From Phlegmacium glaucopus (taxonomy: Eukaryota; Basidiomycota; Agaricomycetes; Agaricales; Cortinariaceae), in NCBI GenBank assembly GCA_015039465.1, contig MU130046.1, positions 1 to 17,432 on the forward strand: a stretch of DNA of 17,432 bases, in the 5' to 3' direction. Positions 9,004 to 17,432 of this stretch are shown piece by piece; the first letter of the stretch is position 1; each line of letters begins with the position of its first letter. Position numbers and translations under genes: made by a program. The notes below the pieces were generated by a model. The model had not been told where the DNA came from. It saw only the letters and a list, made by a program, of their open reading frames with translations, and searched no databases.

Positions 9004-12000
9004 CTACAATTTAGGGAGAGTACTACGTTTAAGGCGTAAGTGTTGCTTAAGAATCATTAGACTACGGATGGTGGATGGATGAAGACTTGCTCGACGCAAG
9101 GAAATTGTGTCACGGCCACCAGAGAATATCCGCTCGACAGCCACAGCAGACCCTGTCAACAAATAAAAGTTATACACAATCAGATCGAAATGTACAGCAA
9201 AAAGCAAAAAAAGTCTCACCAGGAATTGAGAGAACATCGCAAGCAAGTTGATAAACATTGGGGAATTGAACTTGCCGACCAATCCACCACTTGAGAGAGT
9301 CACAGGAATTGAAGTCTTCACGTGGAAGCTTAAAGTATTCCTCAAGTTCATTGATTGAAATCCTGTCTTTCTTGTATCGCGCAACAAAATCAACCTTATT
9401 AGTCAAATTGCTACTTGAAGACGATGGCGTGGGAGTCGCAGGACTAGAAATGGTATTGCGGTTGGCATAGTTCATCTCGTAATAATCATGGAGTTGGCGT
9501 TTGGAGGTCTCGAGGTAGGCGGTCAAATCATAGTCTGAGGCATAGTCCTCTCGGACACCCTCGTATGAAATTCTAGGATCAAGTACTGAAGGAATTAATG
9601 AGATATCAAATAAATAGATAAGAACAAAAAGAAACTCACAGGCAGCCCATGTGTAGAAAGGAGATTCGTCGTACTTGTAGTAATATTCACTTAACTTCTG
9701 GTGAGCGTCGAGAAGGCCTGACTTGAGTTGGTGTGGAGCTGTATGAGGAAGGTCTGCGTAGATCTTCTTGATCGCATCCTGAAGGCCACGGAAAATTGCA
9801 TGGGTAGTGGAGAGCATTGGCTTTGAAGTCGTCGACATCTGCCTTGTCGCTTCGCAAAAATGGAGCAGCCAGTTACATACCTGCTTTACTGCATCCCACT
9901 CATCTTCATGGATGAGGAGCGCCCGTAGGTCCTTCGCATGCAAGGTAAAGGACTCAACCTCAGATTGGAACATAAGAGCACGTTCTGACAAAATGTCAGA
10001 AAGAATTCAAATACAAATAATAATAACAACGTACCAAGCATCTGGTGTGTTGATGACCAGCGTGTCTTGACATCTAAAATGAGCATGAGTGGACTTCTTT
10101 GATCGGTGGGATCGTTGGCAGTGGCCAAAGACGACTTGATCTGGTTTAACCAGCTCTGCTTTCGCTGAGGGCTTGAGCGGACTGCACGAATGATTTTCCT
10201 CAGCTAAAATCATCATTAGAAAAACATCAACATTAAAATAGTAGATTTAGCATACATACCTTATTTATACCGGGAAGAATATTATCTTCAGTGGCTGGAT
10301 CAAGTAAAATTGGGTCCTCTGCATCTTCGTCGCCAAGAGCTGCAGTAGTATCCTTGTCAGATTGTTCATTGACGGAAGCTGAAACGGAATATTGATAGTT
10401 TCCGCTGCGTGATCTTGCCTTCTTGGCGTCTGTAGAAGTGATAACGCCGAGGCCTTCCAGAAGCTACAAGGCAAAGTTAATACCGATATCAAAAAAATAA
10501 AAGATTAAAAATACCTTGAGGGTGGCAAGTTGGACCGTGTGAGGGAGGCAGCGAAGGCGGATCCATGATGGATTCAAGTAGATGCTGGACTTCCGTGCAC
10601 GGGAGACAATTCCATTAACTAAAGTGTCATTATTGGTGGCGTTATCCATTACAAAGGCCATAATCTGCCACAAAATTAATAAAAATCGACATCATTGAAA
10701 TGTAGTTTAATGTACACGGCCTTGTATACCATAGCAGACCAGTGTCTCCCAAACGACTTCAGCCATATTCTCTCCTGAATGTTCACCAACCAGCTCATGG
10801 AAGTCGATTAATAGTTCTTCTACAGTTGAGAGCGGGATTAGATACGCATATTGAAAGTAAGAAGGAATCATACCTAGATGACCATCCTTATTGACATAGT
10901 GTGCAACAATGGCCAAAAACGCATAGTTATTGCTAGAGGTCCATGCGTCCAGAGAGATGCTAATCTTTCCATGAAGTTCCTAGACAAACAACGCAACATT
11001 AGATGAATTAAATAGTAAATATAAAGTGTGTATGTACGGCAAACATCCGCCTGGTTGATTCAATTGCATCATCACCCATCTTCATGATTCGCCTTTTCAT
11101 CGCATCACGGTGGGGTATCTTCAGCTCTGGAGCAGGATGATGGACATAAGCCATAAGTTCACAGAATTCTAGATTATCAACTGTGTCGAATGGTTGGTCT
11201 GTCAAGACCATCCACTCGGCAAGAAATTGCTCAAATTTTGCCTGATCCCAAGGGCCCTAAAAATGAATATGAGGACTCAATTAAATCATACAGATTTAAG
11301 ATACATAGACGTACAGCAGCAGCACTCGCTTGCTTCTCCAACGCTCGACGAATATCGATCTGAGAAGTCTGGATAGACTTAATGAAATCATAGTGTTTTG
11401 AGGGATCGAAAGGGGTCTTGCCCGATGCGAGGTCAATCTCTTCTTGAGTGGCCTGGCGACCATTGATAGCACAGAAGAGACTGTACATAGGAGCAGATGC
11501 GGTCTTGAGATTACGGATAAGGGCTGCAAGAGAATATATGAGAAAACGGTAGAGATATGATTAGAAAAGGCCCAAATAGAAAACTTACATCCAAGATTAT
11601 AGCGTGAAGCCTTGGTAACTGTGAAGACTCCTCGATTTCCATGGAGGGACTTGTAATGTTTATCACCTTGTTGACCCAGTTCGCCTTTGTTGTTTCGGTC
11701 AACGGGTTCATAGAAGTAATAGATGGAATTACGAGTTTTCGTGGTCTACGCTGATATCAGTACTTACTACTGTCAGAGAAATAAAATGGTTATCACATAC
11801 CGCAGCACCAACAATCTGAGCCACAGAATTTGAACCACTGTCGTCGAGACTCGCAACAGATGCACTAGCAAGGCTAGCAACTGAAACACCAGCTGAGAGT
11901 GGGTTGGCACTTTGCGCAGATTTCTTGCCTGCCGTTCGGGAATGTTTGCGCTTGGCACCTTGCATAGGCTCTGGGATGGACTTCGAAGGAAGAAGTGAAA

Positions 12001-12574
12001 CAACCTGACTCAAGATTTAAATATAAATGAAAGGAATTGAGACGAACTATTACATACCTCATCATTTGGAATTAGATCGTCTCCAGACTTGATGGACTCA
12101 GTATCAGAGGAAGAGCCGTTGAAATTGCTATCTTCCTTGTCTGTCGACTCTTCATAAACATTGGCGGTTCGTGGCTTCTTGGACTTGTGAGAAGTGCGTT
12201 GCTTGAACTGTGTGGAGGGTTTCGATGATGTCCTGCCCCATTCGTTGAGCTTCTCTTGTTGGAGTGATTCTCGTAGTTTGCTGGTTTGCTTGGTTCGGAA
12301 GCCACGCCCTAAATTTTAAAATCATTATTACAAGTGAACGTAGCTAATTTTAATGTACTTACCAGTCATAGGGGCTTCATGACTGATTTCTTGGTCAGTG
12401 GAAAGATGAGATGCACTCCCTACGCAATTAAAACATAAGCGCATCATCCATAAATCATCCATAAATTCGAAGAACCTTACCCTGCTTTGCAACTGCAAGG
12501 GGAGCTGTGTCAGTTTCGGAATGGTACCACTCGTGATCGTCAACAGAGGCTGGTTGGAAGTTGATTTCAGACAT
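9004..12574 (-). CDS. hAT transposase, 15 exons, about 927 aa, apparently intact
   Basis: Exons are 12574-12481, 12419-12363, 12308-12058, 12004-11801, 11745-11589, 11523-11315, 11256-11038, 10979-10874, 10819-10716, 10664-10515, 10463-10260, 10203-10035, 9984-9640, 9585-9220 and 9152-9004. All 14 introns are GT-AG and 50-67 nt, and the exons total 2,784 nt with no stop before TAG. Residues 1-200 are basic, Ser-rich and probably disordered. A BED-like region follows (about 206-275; GDKHYKSLHGNR) but its first cysteine pair is not evident. Catalytic residues expected for hAT are present: D408 in SISLDAWTSS, D474 in VMDNATNND with RCLPH after it, and E885 in GSAVAVERIFSGG of the C-terminal dimerisation domain. 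The enzyme cuts and pastes the element by DDE chemistry in the nucleus. Exon borders are by eye; the start is the first ATG in frame with the basic N-terminus. Confidence 0.9.
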
Positions 12575-13457
12575 GATATCGTTGATGAAAAAGTTAAAAC
12601 TATGACATTTAAGTGTTTCGGTTAATCTTATTGACGAAGGGAAAACCAAGGGTAAACGTCACCGGAATCTGTCTGATGACTCTAATATTTTGGTGGTAAG
12701 AGATCCATGGGGCTCTCAACGAGCATGAAGGTCACCGGAATTTGTCTGATGACTCTGAGTCTCTGATATTTTGGTGATAAGAGATATATGGGGCTCTCAA
12801 CGAGGATGAACTAAGGCAAAACTCACTGGAATCTGTCTTATGACTCTGATCTTTTGGTGATAAGAGATACATGGGGCTCTCAACGAACATGAGTCATTCA
12901 TTTTCCATCAATTTGAAATGATTCAAATGAAGAGCAAAAAAAGAGCACGGACCTTCTCAATAATCCAAGATACTATCTATAATCTGGTCATGGGCGTAAC
13001 AATTTCAAATTTCCAAATGGATGGGATTTTGATGTGAGGGCGATGAGAAAAGGAGAGGAGTCGGATGCGAGGGACTCGGAGGGAGGGAAGAGGATTCTTT
13101 CACGTTCAAATTTCCCCCAATTTCACTCCATTCTCATGCCAAAGGTTATTAAGTAAAAGAAGTCGTCTCCAAGAATGATAAGTACATAATTTAGATAGTG
13201 AATATTACTGCTCGTGATCAGATCAAAGGTATAATTAGCGCTGATCTCATTGTTATCACAATGATAATTGTACAAAATTAAGTTTGGCCATCATGCCGTT
13301 GCAACCCGCTGACGGCCGTTTTTCGATGGGTGATGACGGGTGGCGGCCGTCAATGAGGCGGCTGCTAAAATCATCAGAGTAAGCACTGGCGGTACGGGTC
13401 GGGTCACCCGTCAGCGGGCCAAGGCACCTGCCATGACGGTTACGGCGCGCAGCCCTA
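12575..13457. promoter_or_regulatory. 5' region of the hAT element (transposase promoter side)
   Basis: This gene-free stretch of about 880 bp lies upstream of the transposase start. It holds the triple repeat at 12658-12895, a purine-rich strand at about 13036-13090, and from 13310 to 13457 a GC-rich subterminal region dense in ACGGGT/ACGGCCGT motifs ending in the terminal repeat. Promoter function is inferred from position. Confidence 0.55.
12658..12895. repeat. Three imperfect tandem repeats upstream of the transposase
   Basis: Units start at 12658, 12731 and about 12823 and are roughly 70-90 bp. Each runs 'tcac.ggaat.tgtct.atgactct', then 'ttttggtg.taagagat', then 'atggggctctcaacga' and 'atga'. 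The second unit has a short internal insertion and the third is preceded by an extra 'ctaaggcaaaa'. They lie 85-320 bp upstream of the transposase ATG. Confidence 0.9.
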
Positions 13458-13465
13458 GTTGTATC
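13458..13465. repeat. Target-site duplication GTTGTATC, right copy
   Basis: Exact copy of 8566-8573, directly outside the right hAT terminus. After it the NACHT copy B exon resumes (cactgaataatttctgcc), collinear with copy A. Confidence 0.95.
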
Positions 13466-13729
13466 CACTGAATAATTTCTGCCAAGACGGCCTTACGGGT
13501 ATTCGGATGACATTTGGGTGCGTCAAAACGTTCTCCAGAGTCATGGAAAGCGCCAGTCGCGATATTTGCATGGAGAATCTTGAAGCCTGTTCAGCATTAG
13601 ATACGAGTTGCAAGTTACCTAAAGGTTAAGTGGGCTGGGAACTCGAAACTGACCTTTTGATGTGGGTGGTGCAGTGGATTGTGCGAATGTGCCGCCATGG
13701 ATGATGATGCTTTGGGGCCCTGTAAACAT

Positions 13730-14489
13730 GGTAGAGCTTAGAATATCGAGTCTTGCTTAACCCTAGAAGCTGAAGGATAAGTCTCTAGTAGAGAACAATT
13801 CTTGCAGCGCCTGTCTGCTGCTGATCTGAGCAAAGACCTTCATCGACATGATTTACACGGGTCCCCCAAGCCATCCGTTTTGGGTAGCTGCTAGACTCGT
13901 GACCAGTCGGAGACATGATATGTTTGCAGCCTAAGGGAGTCAAACCGACGATCATAGGGTATGGACTTCGATCATGTGACGTGATAAGGTAAGGCTATCA
14001 GCGCTGTAGACCGTTGTCCTAAAAGGTGTACCCACTACCCCGTTAATTATCTTACTACCCAATCTGAAGCTACGGATTCAGAGTTGCTGGACAGGACCGG
14101 TTACCAACTATTGACCGATACCAACTGGGTATTGTATGGGGATGCGACTCATGTGTGAAGGTGCCGACCTTTCTGCACATATGACAAGGGACAGGGCTAT
14201 GATAGCCAGACTGCCGACGGACTGCCGCATTAACGGACTTGTCGTATAGACAATTTGTACGTTGATCGCCACCAACTTTGTAACTCAGTCGGTAGTCTCC
14301 GAAGATTGTACCGAAACAGTAATCAAAGTCTGCTTCCTCTTTGAGAAATTGAGATTTCAAGATCTACGTGATTTGGTATCCTGGTTATTCTTTCGCTACC
14401 TGTTTTAAACTCAGCCGTACAAGGGAACGGTCACAGGTCACCGGTCATGGTGGATTTAGCAGAATTAACCAGTGACAATGCCTAATAAA
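13730..14489. promoter_or_regulatory. Divergent upstream region of NACHT copy B and X3, with a ~540-bp indel
   Basis: The outer parts match the A/X1 interval: about 13735-13885 corresponds to 1345-1480, and about 14440-14485 to 1495-1535. Between them, about 13886-14440, is sequence absent from A/X1. I saw no clear terminal inverted repeats or target duplication around it and no coding. A 96-codon minus-strand open frame at 14070-14360 has no recognised motif. Either B/X3 gained the block or A/X1 lost it. Confidence 0.55.
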
Positions 14490-14764
14490 GTCTAGAATCA
14501 ACTCCAGATATATGCGCTCTCCTGTCAACTTATCTCGGCTCTATCAGAACCCATTCTCCTTCCAGCGCCTTTCCATCCGATATAAGATTGGTGCGGAGTG
14601 GACGAATACATTGCAACTCAAGCCTTTCCGACGTCATCTTCTGTTCCCGTTTCTCAAACATACACAAACCCAACGGAATTGACGAGTACCTTAGTTGCTC
14701 AACTCGTTCTTCATCTACTACCGTCATCCCACCTGTTTATATCCTCGCATTTTTTAGCCAATGT
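14490..14764 (+). promoter_or_regulatory. Leader and promoter of X3
   Basis: Aligns along its length with the X2 leader at 4555-4832. It retains 'ccagatatatgcgctctcct', 'ccatccgatat', 'cattgcaactcaa', 'acccaacggaattgac', 'catctactaccgtcatccc' and the TATA-like 'gtttatatcctcgca' at about 14737. The X2 start codon position reads GTG here (about 14774), so the start may be lost or may have moved to the nearby ATG at 14761. Confidence 0.5.
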
Positions 14765-15856
14765 CGCTGTGGTCCATGAAGAAAATGGGGTAGGAATGGA
14801 AGATCTGCCAGTGGCTCGTTTGTTAGAGTCTTAGAGAGCGGATTTTGGAGGTGGACAATCTAGACGATGAAAGCTTTCTGCTGAGATAGCCCTGACGGAT
14901 GCTCATGGGCCGAGAATAGAAGGAGAGGTTATGGTGTGCTGGCTTTTAAGACGATGGGGACCCATTTCGAAAACCCTGTCCGACATGATTGAGGATGGGA
15001 AAATGGGAGCTTTGCAGGATCTACAGGATATGCGTCGAAGCGTTGAGAAACCTTCAAAAGGGTACTCTATATCGATCTCATTGGGTCATTCTCTTAGAAT
15101 TCGTCTGGTCGTGAATCAGACTCATGAGGCTCCATTTAGACCTCGCAAGATAGCATGTCTCGTTCTAGTGGTGATTCGCCCAAACATCCGATCTTTTAGC
15201 TTTCATCCTCCTCCCCGCGACGAGAGTCCTTTAAAATCAGACTGAATCCCAAAATATCGACGGCTTTGAAGACCTGGAAAGCCGATTCAGAAAAAACTTT
15301 GAATTATAGTATGTAAATTGATCATTTCCTTTTCTTTCCATTTTTGACAAAATAAAGCCATTCTAGCACCTCCAGCTGACAGGTCTTTGGACAACGAGAC
15401 TTTCGACATGCCAATCGACACTATTATAGATGGAGAAAGCGTTTTTTCCGCTTCTAACCCTGTTCTTTTCCTATCCTTATGTTAACCATCTTCATAAGTC
15501 GATGAATGCCTTTTGGATGTATCAATGCCAACTCTGCTCCATCAAACGTTTCCCTTTGGGTCATTCAACGACGACGACGATTCTCGATCTGTCCTTACAA
15601 CGAGCATCGCTAGGACGGCAGACGAAATTGACAAAGCCCGTCGATGTATTTTTTCAGTATTGGAAGCTGAACCCGAGAAATCAGATAAAGCCGCTGCGGT
15701 GTCGTCCCGGCAACTATCGAAAGAGAACTGAGAAGTTCAGATTTGGAAAGCCCTATTGAAGGATTGGAGAGGAAGAAGCAGACAGATATGGACGACTGGT
15801 TGCGAAGAAACAAAGAGTTGATGCTCTGGACCTTGTTCATGAAATTCGCAAGCTGA
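14765..15856 (+). pseudogene. X3: longest copy of coiled-coil gene X, frameshifted
   Basis: Several coding blocks in different frames can be recognised. These are ENGVGMEDLPVARLLES at the start (stop about 14834); 14883-15062, with HGPRIEGEVMVCWLLRRWG and then SKTLSDMIEDGKMGALQDLQ; an exon 15200-15308 (RRESFKIRLNPKISTALKTW) behind a TTTTAG acceptor; a 49-nt intron 15309-15357; an exon from 15358 (APPADRSLDNETFDMPIDTI); and 15513-15731, with ARTADEIDKARRCIFSVLEA. A 1-nt loss near 15727 relative to X2 shifts the C-terminal coil (LRSSDLESPIEGLERKK, then WLRRNKELMLWTLFMKFAS), which ends at TGA 15854-15856. The family is unrecognised. It is acidic and helical, with a probable coiled coil near the C-terminus. 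It lies head to head with NACHT copy B. Confidence 0.55.
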
Positions 15857-15984
15857 TGATCAAAAACTAGGGATGGTATAATAAAACTTGCTGGCTATGG
15901 TTTCTGCCTGACTGCGACGGACTCATATTTTACTTAGGAAATCTTCCTGTATTCGTCGGTAAATACGGCTGTCACCAGGCCCCG

Positions 15985-16230
15985 AACGTTCAAACTCAAC
16001 ATGTCGTTGTCGTCTGCGCTCCTCTGGCACGCCTTTTCCCCGCTGCGAAGGAGGGTTGAGGATTTGTCGGAGTAGATGCTTGAGCAGACCTCCTACCAAT
16101 CTTGAATTGACCCCAACACTGGCATTGCTACAAATGTTTTCCATTCAAAGAAGGACGATGGTGAATTTAGAATGCAGGCTCGGAGGCCATCAACAACCTG
16201 GTTATTATTGAAAGGTACTTATGACACGAA
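15985..16230. repeat. Duplicated X 3' flank, copy 3
   Basis: Matches about 5360-5590 downstream of X2, with the same blocks ('ctctggcacg', 'acgatggtgaatttagaatgcag', 'cctggttattat'). The stretch after it, 16231-16450, has only short matches to 5600-5690 and no gene. Confidence 0.6.
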
Positions 16231-16454
16231 CATATCGTTAGCCAACTGTGACTTGCCTCATCGATATAGACCACTGTCCTCATTCCAACTTCAGGGCAAT
16301 GACACATGATGAAACAGTCTATTCTGTGATCCATCCAGGCTTGTCAAGGGGGGATAAATAAATTAAACCATCGTGTTTCTGGTTATGGCTTTGGTCGAAG
16401 GTCAGTTGTCAAAATTTTCGAACTGCAACAAAATGCCTATTTCCTCATTCATAC

Positions 16455-16895
16455 TATGGAAACCGTAGATAGCTCGACAGTATGATCTTCAAAATTGTCG
16501 TTTATACCCTCGCTGCTGAAAACTGATGGGTATTTTAACTGGATGGTAACTCGTCATTCAAGTTGCATTTGTGCTTGCGGCGTTCAATATCACAAAAGAA
16601 AATGATGAGTTCGGGAATAAGATTAAAATTGACCCGGAGGATTCATATACAAGCCTTGTTATGTTGACGTAGGTACTCTCTTTTGATATCTGGTTGAAAT
16701 TTGAATATCCAATTCCCAATCGAATGCTCAAATACGCCAAGATCCTGGTTCGCGAAAGCTGATAGAAGAAACCACGATATGAAATTTACATAGTCGATGC
16801 CGTTTTTCCAATGTGCCGCTGTGTGCCAGCAGCCCCTTCCCTCACGACGTATTGTATAGACATTCAATGCCCTTCTTCTGAATCAAATTTCCCCT
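16455..16895. repeat. Segment D3, paralogous to D2
   Basis: Longer copy of the segment at 5690-6010. On the minus strand an open frame covers 16867-16643 with RGCWHTAAHWK and FLLSAFANQDLG blocks, similar to D2. No start context or known domain is visible. If D2 is a remnant 3' part of a NACHT-unit gene, D3 would mark the edge of a further unit whose remainder was lost or displaced by the LTR-like element. Confidence 0.5.
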
Positions 16896-16935
16896 CCCTG
16901 GCCATGGACGTGTAAGGAAGTTAAATTGTGTGTCC

Positions 16936-17432
16936 TGTGAGAGAGGAGGGATACGCGGGAGAATCGACTCCGTCGATCCTCAGGGTCTTGTACTGCTTAA
17001 ATTGCAATGACGTTCCGTAGTTAGGTAGTATAAACTTTTGTGAGTCCCGGACAGTATAGATCTGTAGATTTGTAATTTGAGATATATTGGACTAGTGATC
17101 CTAGATTTCTTCCCTGACTATTTATACTAAATCTCCGTAGTTATTTATTTATTACACTATGAATTTGTTCATTTTTCGGATAAGATCCGTAGATCTCATT
17201 TTAGTAAGTACAAATACTTTGTAGATTCCGTTGTCTCGGGTAATTTGAATTTAAGCATTTCCGGAGCTATTTACAAAAGGGTTTGGGAAGAATGAAACTT
17301 ATCTTATTTTGGGTCTTCAAGAATGCAAGTGCATTCGGTTGTAGGTCCCGGATTATTGAGTTTACTGGCGTAATTATATTTTTGAATTGTTTTGTTTTCT
17401 CTTACTTGAGGCAGGGATACTCCCTCCTCACA
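16936..17432. mobile_element. LTR-like element (TG...CA), 497 bp, reaching the window end
   Basis: The stretch starts TGTGAGAGAGGAGGGATAC and ends ATACTCCCTCCTCACA exactly at the last base, so its ends are imperfect inverted repeats of about 16-20 bp with TG and CA tips. The inside is AT-rich and non-coding, with a promoter-like 'agtataaactttt' at about 17027. These traits suit a solo LTR or the 5' LTR of a retrotransposon continuing beyond the window; a MITE is possible. The candidate 5-bp duplication to the left is TGTCC (16931-16935), and its partner cannot be seen. Confidence 0.5.

Larger units (their letters stand above)
8574..13457 (-). mobile_element. Complete autonomous hAT-superfamily transposon, 4,884 bp
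   Basis: The element begins TAGGGCTGCGC and ends GCGCAGCCCTA. The terminal inverted repeat spans about 27 bp (8574-8600 against 13431-13457) with three mismatches, and perfect 8-bp duplications GTTGTATC flank it. Subterminal regions at both ends are rich in ACGGGT-type motifs. It carries one gene, a spliced hAT transposase on the minus strand (12574-9004). About 880 bp of 5' region holds three tandem repeats. The outer termini, not the inner duplicated left end at 8802, pair with the target duplications. It inserted in exon 2 of NACHT copy B. Intact coding and a perfect duplication suggest recent mobility. Confidence 0.93.
6170..13729 (-). pseudogene. NACHT-domain STAND NTPase, copy B, full length but split by a hAT insertion
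   Basis: Exons are 13729-13654; 13586-13458 continuing, after the insertion, at 8565-7172; 7116-6752; 6695-6419; and 6367-6170. Introns are 67, 55, 56 and 51 nt, all GT-AG and phase-consistent. Without the element and one target copy the exons add to 2,439 nt, about 812 residues. In order the protein has an N-terminal GGTFAQ stretch, HDSGERFDAPKCHPNTR, Walker A GSAGAGKS (about residues 81-88), Walker B LIAIDGLDEC (about 187-196), LVASRPE, then a long helical C-terminal part without obvious WD40 or ankyrin repeats. The family acts as nucleotide-driven oligomerising switches. The hAT element enters at about codon 66-68, before Walker A, and its terminal TAG gives an immediate in-frame stop. The last exon is uncertain: an alternative 62-nt intron (6289-6228) would move the stop to 6024. 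Confidence 0.85.

Noticed and set aside
9079..9294. Plus-strand open frames inside the hAT element (also 9807-10070, 11194-11376)
   Set aside because: Antisense to well-supported transposase exons and crossing intron borders; no start context or motif.
12658..12895. CRISPR-like array
   Set aside because: Only three long, imperfect, directly adjoining units with no unique spacers, inside a eukaryotic transposon.
8802..13457. Reading the element as starting at the inner left terminus (8802), with 8574-8801 as a separate nested solo end
   Set aside because: The target duplication GTTGTATC abuts 8574, not 8802, and copy A continuity confirms 8574 as the host boundary.
13256..13468. 70-codon minus-strand open frame at the right hAT end
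   Set aside because: It spans the GC-rich subterminal repeats, the terminal repeat and the target site; stop-free only because of the repeat composition.
14070..14360. 96-codon minus-strand open frame in the B/X3 upstream block
   Set aside because: No recognised family and no counterpart in the A/X1 interval; composition is not convincingly coding.

Overview
The window looks like chromosomal DNA of a filamentous basidiomycete, most likely an agaricomycete. The genes are broken by many GT...AG introns of 50-67 nt. The recognisable families are NACHT-type STAND NTPases, a degenerate HRD-containing kinase-like protein of the agaricomycete expansion type, and a hAT transposase. I saw no rRNA, tRNA or CRISPR. 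Family names come from motifs recognised by eye; no database search was run.

Layout, left to right. (1) 1-300: one end of a hAT-like DNA transposon with GGTTCGG-type subterminal repeats, ending in TAGTGATGCC on the minus strand. (2) 173-1329 (-): NACHT copy A, a 5' half cut off by that element. (3) 1330-1701: a putative shared divergent promoter and a remnant leader (X1) of an unknown gene family, here called X. (4) 1702-2340 (-): NACHT copy C, a 3' fragment with frameshifts. (5) 2468-3919 (+): kinase-like pseudogene with three frameshifts and one nonsense codon. (6) 3920-4545: nothing recognised. (7) 4550-5640 (+): X2, an internally deleted X copy fused to another broken coding-like segment (Y). 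(8) 5690-6010: segment D2, repeated at the far right. (9) 6170-13729 (-): NACHT copy B. It is complete from its start codon through its C-terminal exons but is split by an inserted 4,884-bp hAT element at 8574-13457. (10) 13730-14490: upstream region homologous to 1330-1540 but carrying roughly 540 extra bp. (11) 14490-16230 (+): X3, the longest X copy, also frameshifted. (12) 16455-16895: segment D3. (13) 16936-17432: an LTR-like TG...CA element reaching the end of the window.

Two things stand out. First, the locus is a decayed array in which a NACHT gene on the minus strand is repeatedly paired head to head with an X gene on the plus strand (A/X1, B/X3, and X2 next to the 3' end of B). X shows a short coiled-coil-like region. 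The pairing suggests a sensor/partner module, but that function is inference. Second, the hAT element appears intact. It has a perfect 8-bp target duplication (GTTGTATC), terminal inverted repeats, and a 15-exon transposase gene whose exons join in frame to about 927 residues with the catalytic D, D and E in place. Its left end is duplicated: two identical 132-bp termini are separated by 96 bp that look like foreign flank.

The transposase inserted just upstream of the Walker A motif of NACHT copy B. Removing the element and one target-site copy restores an open exon in frame, so B was probably a working gene until recently. The other host genes in the window are all visibly broken, which fits a rapidly evolving, transposon-rich NLR-like cluster.
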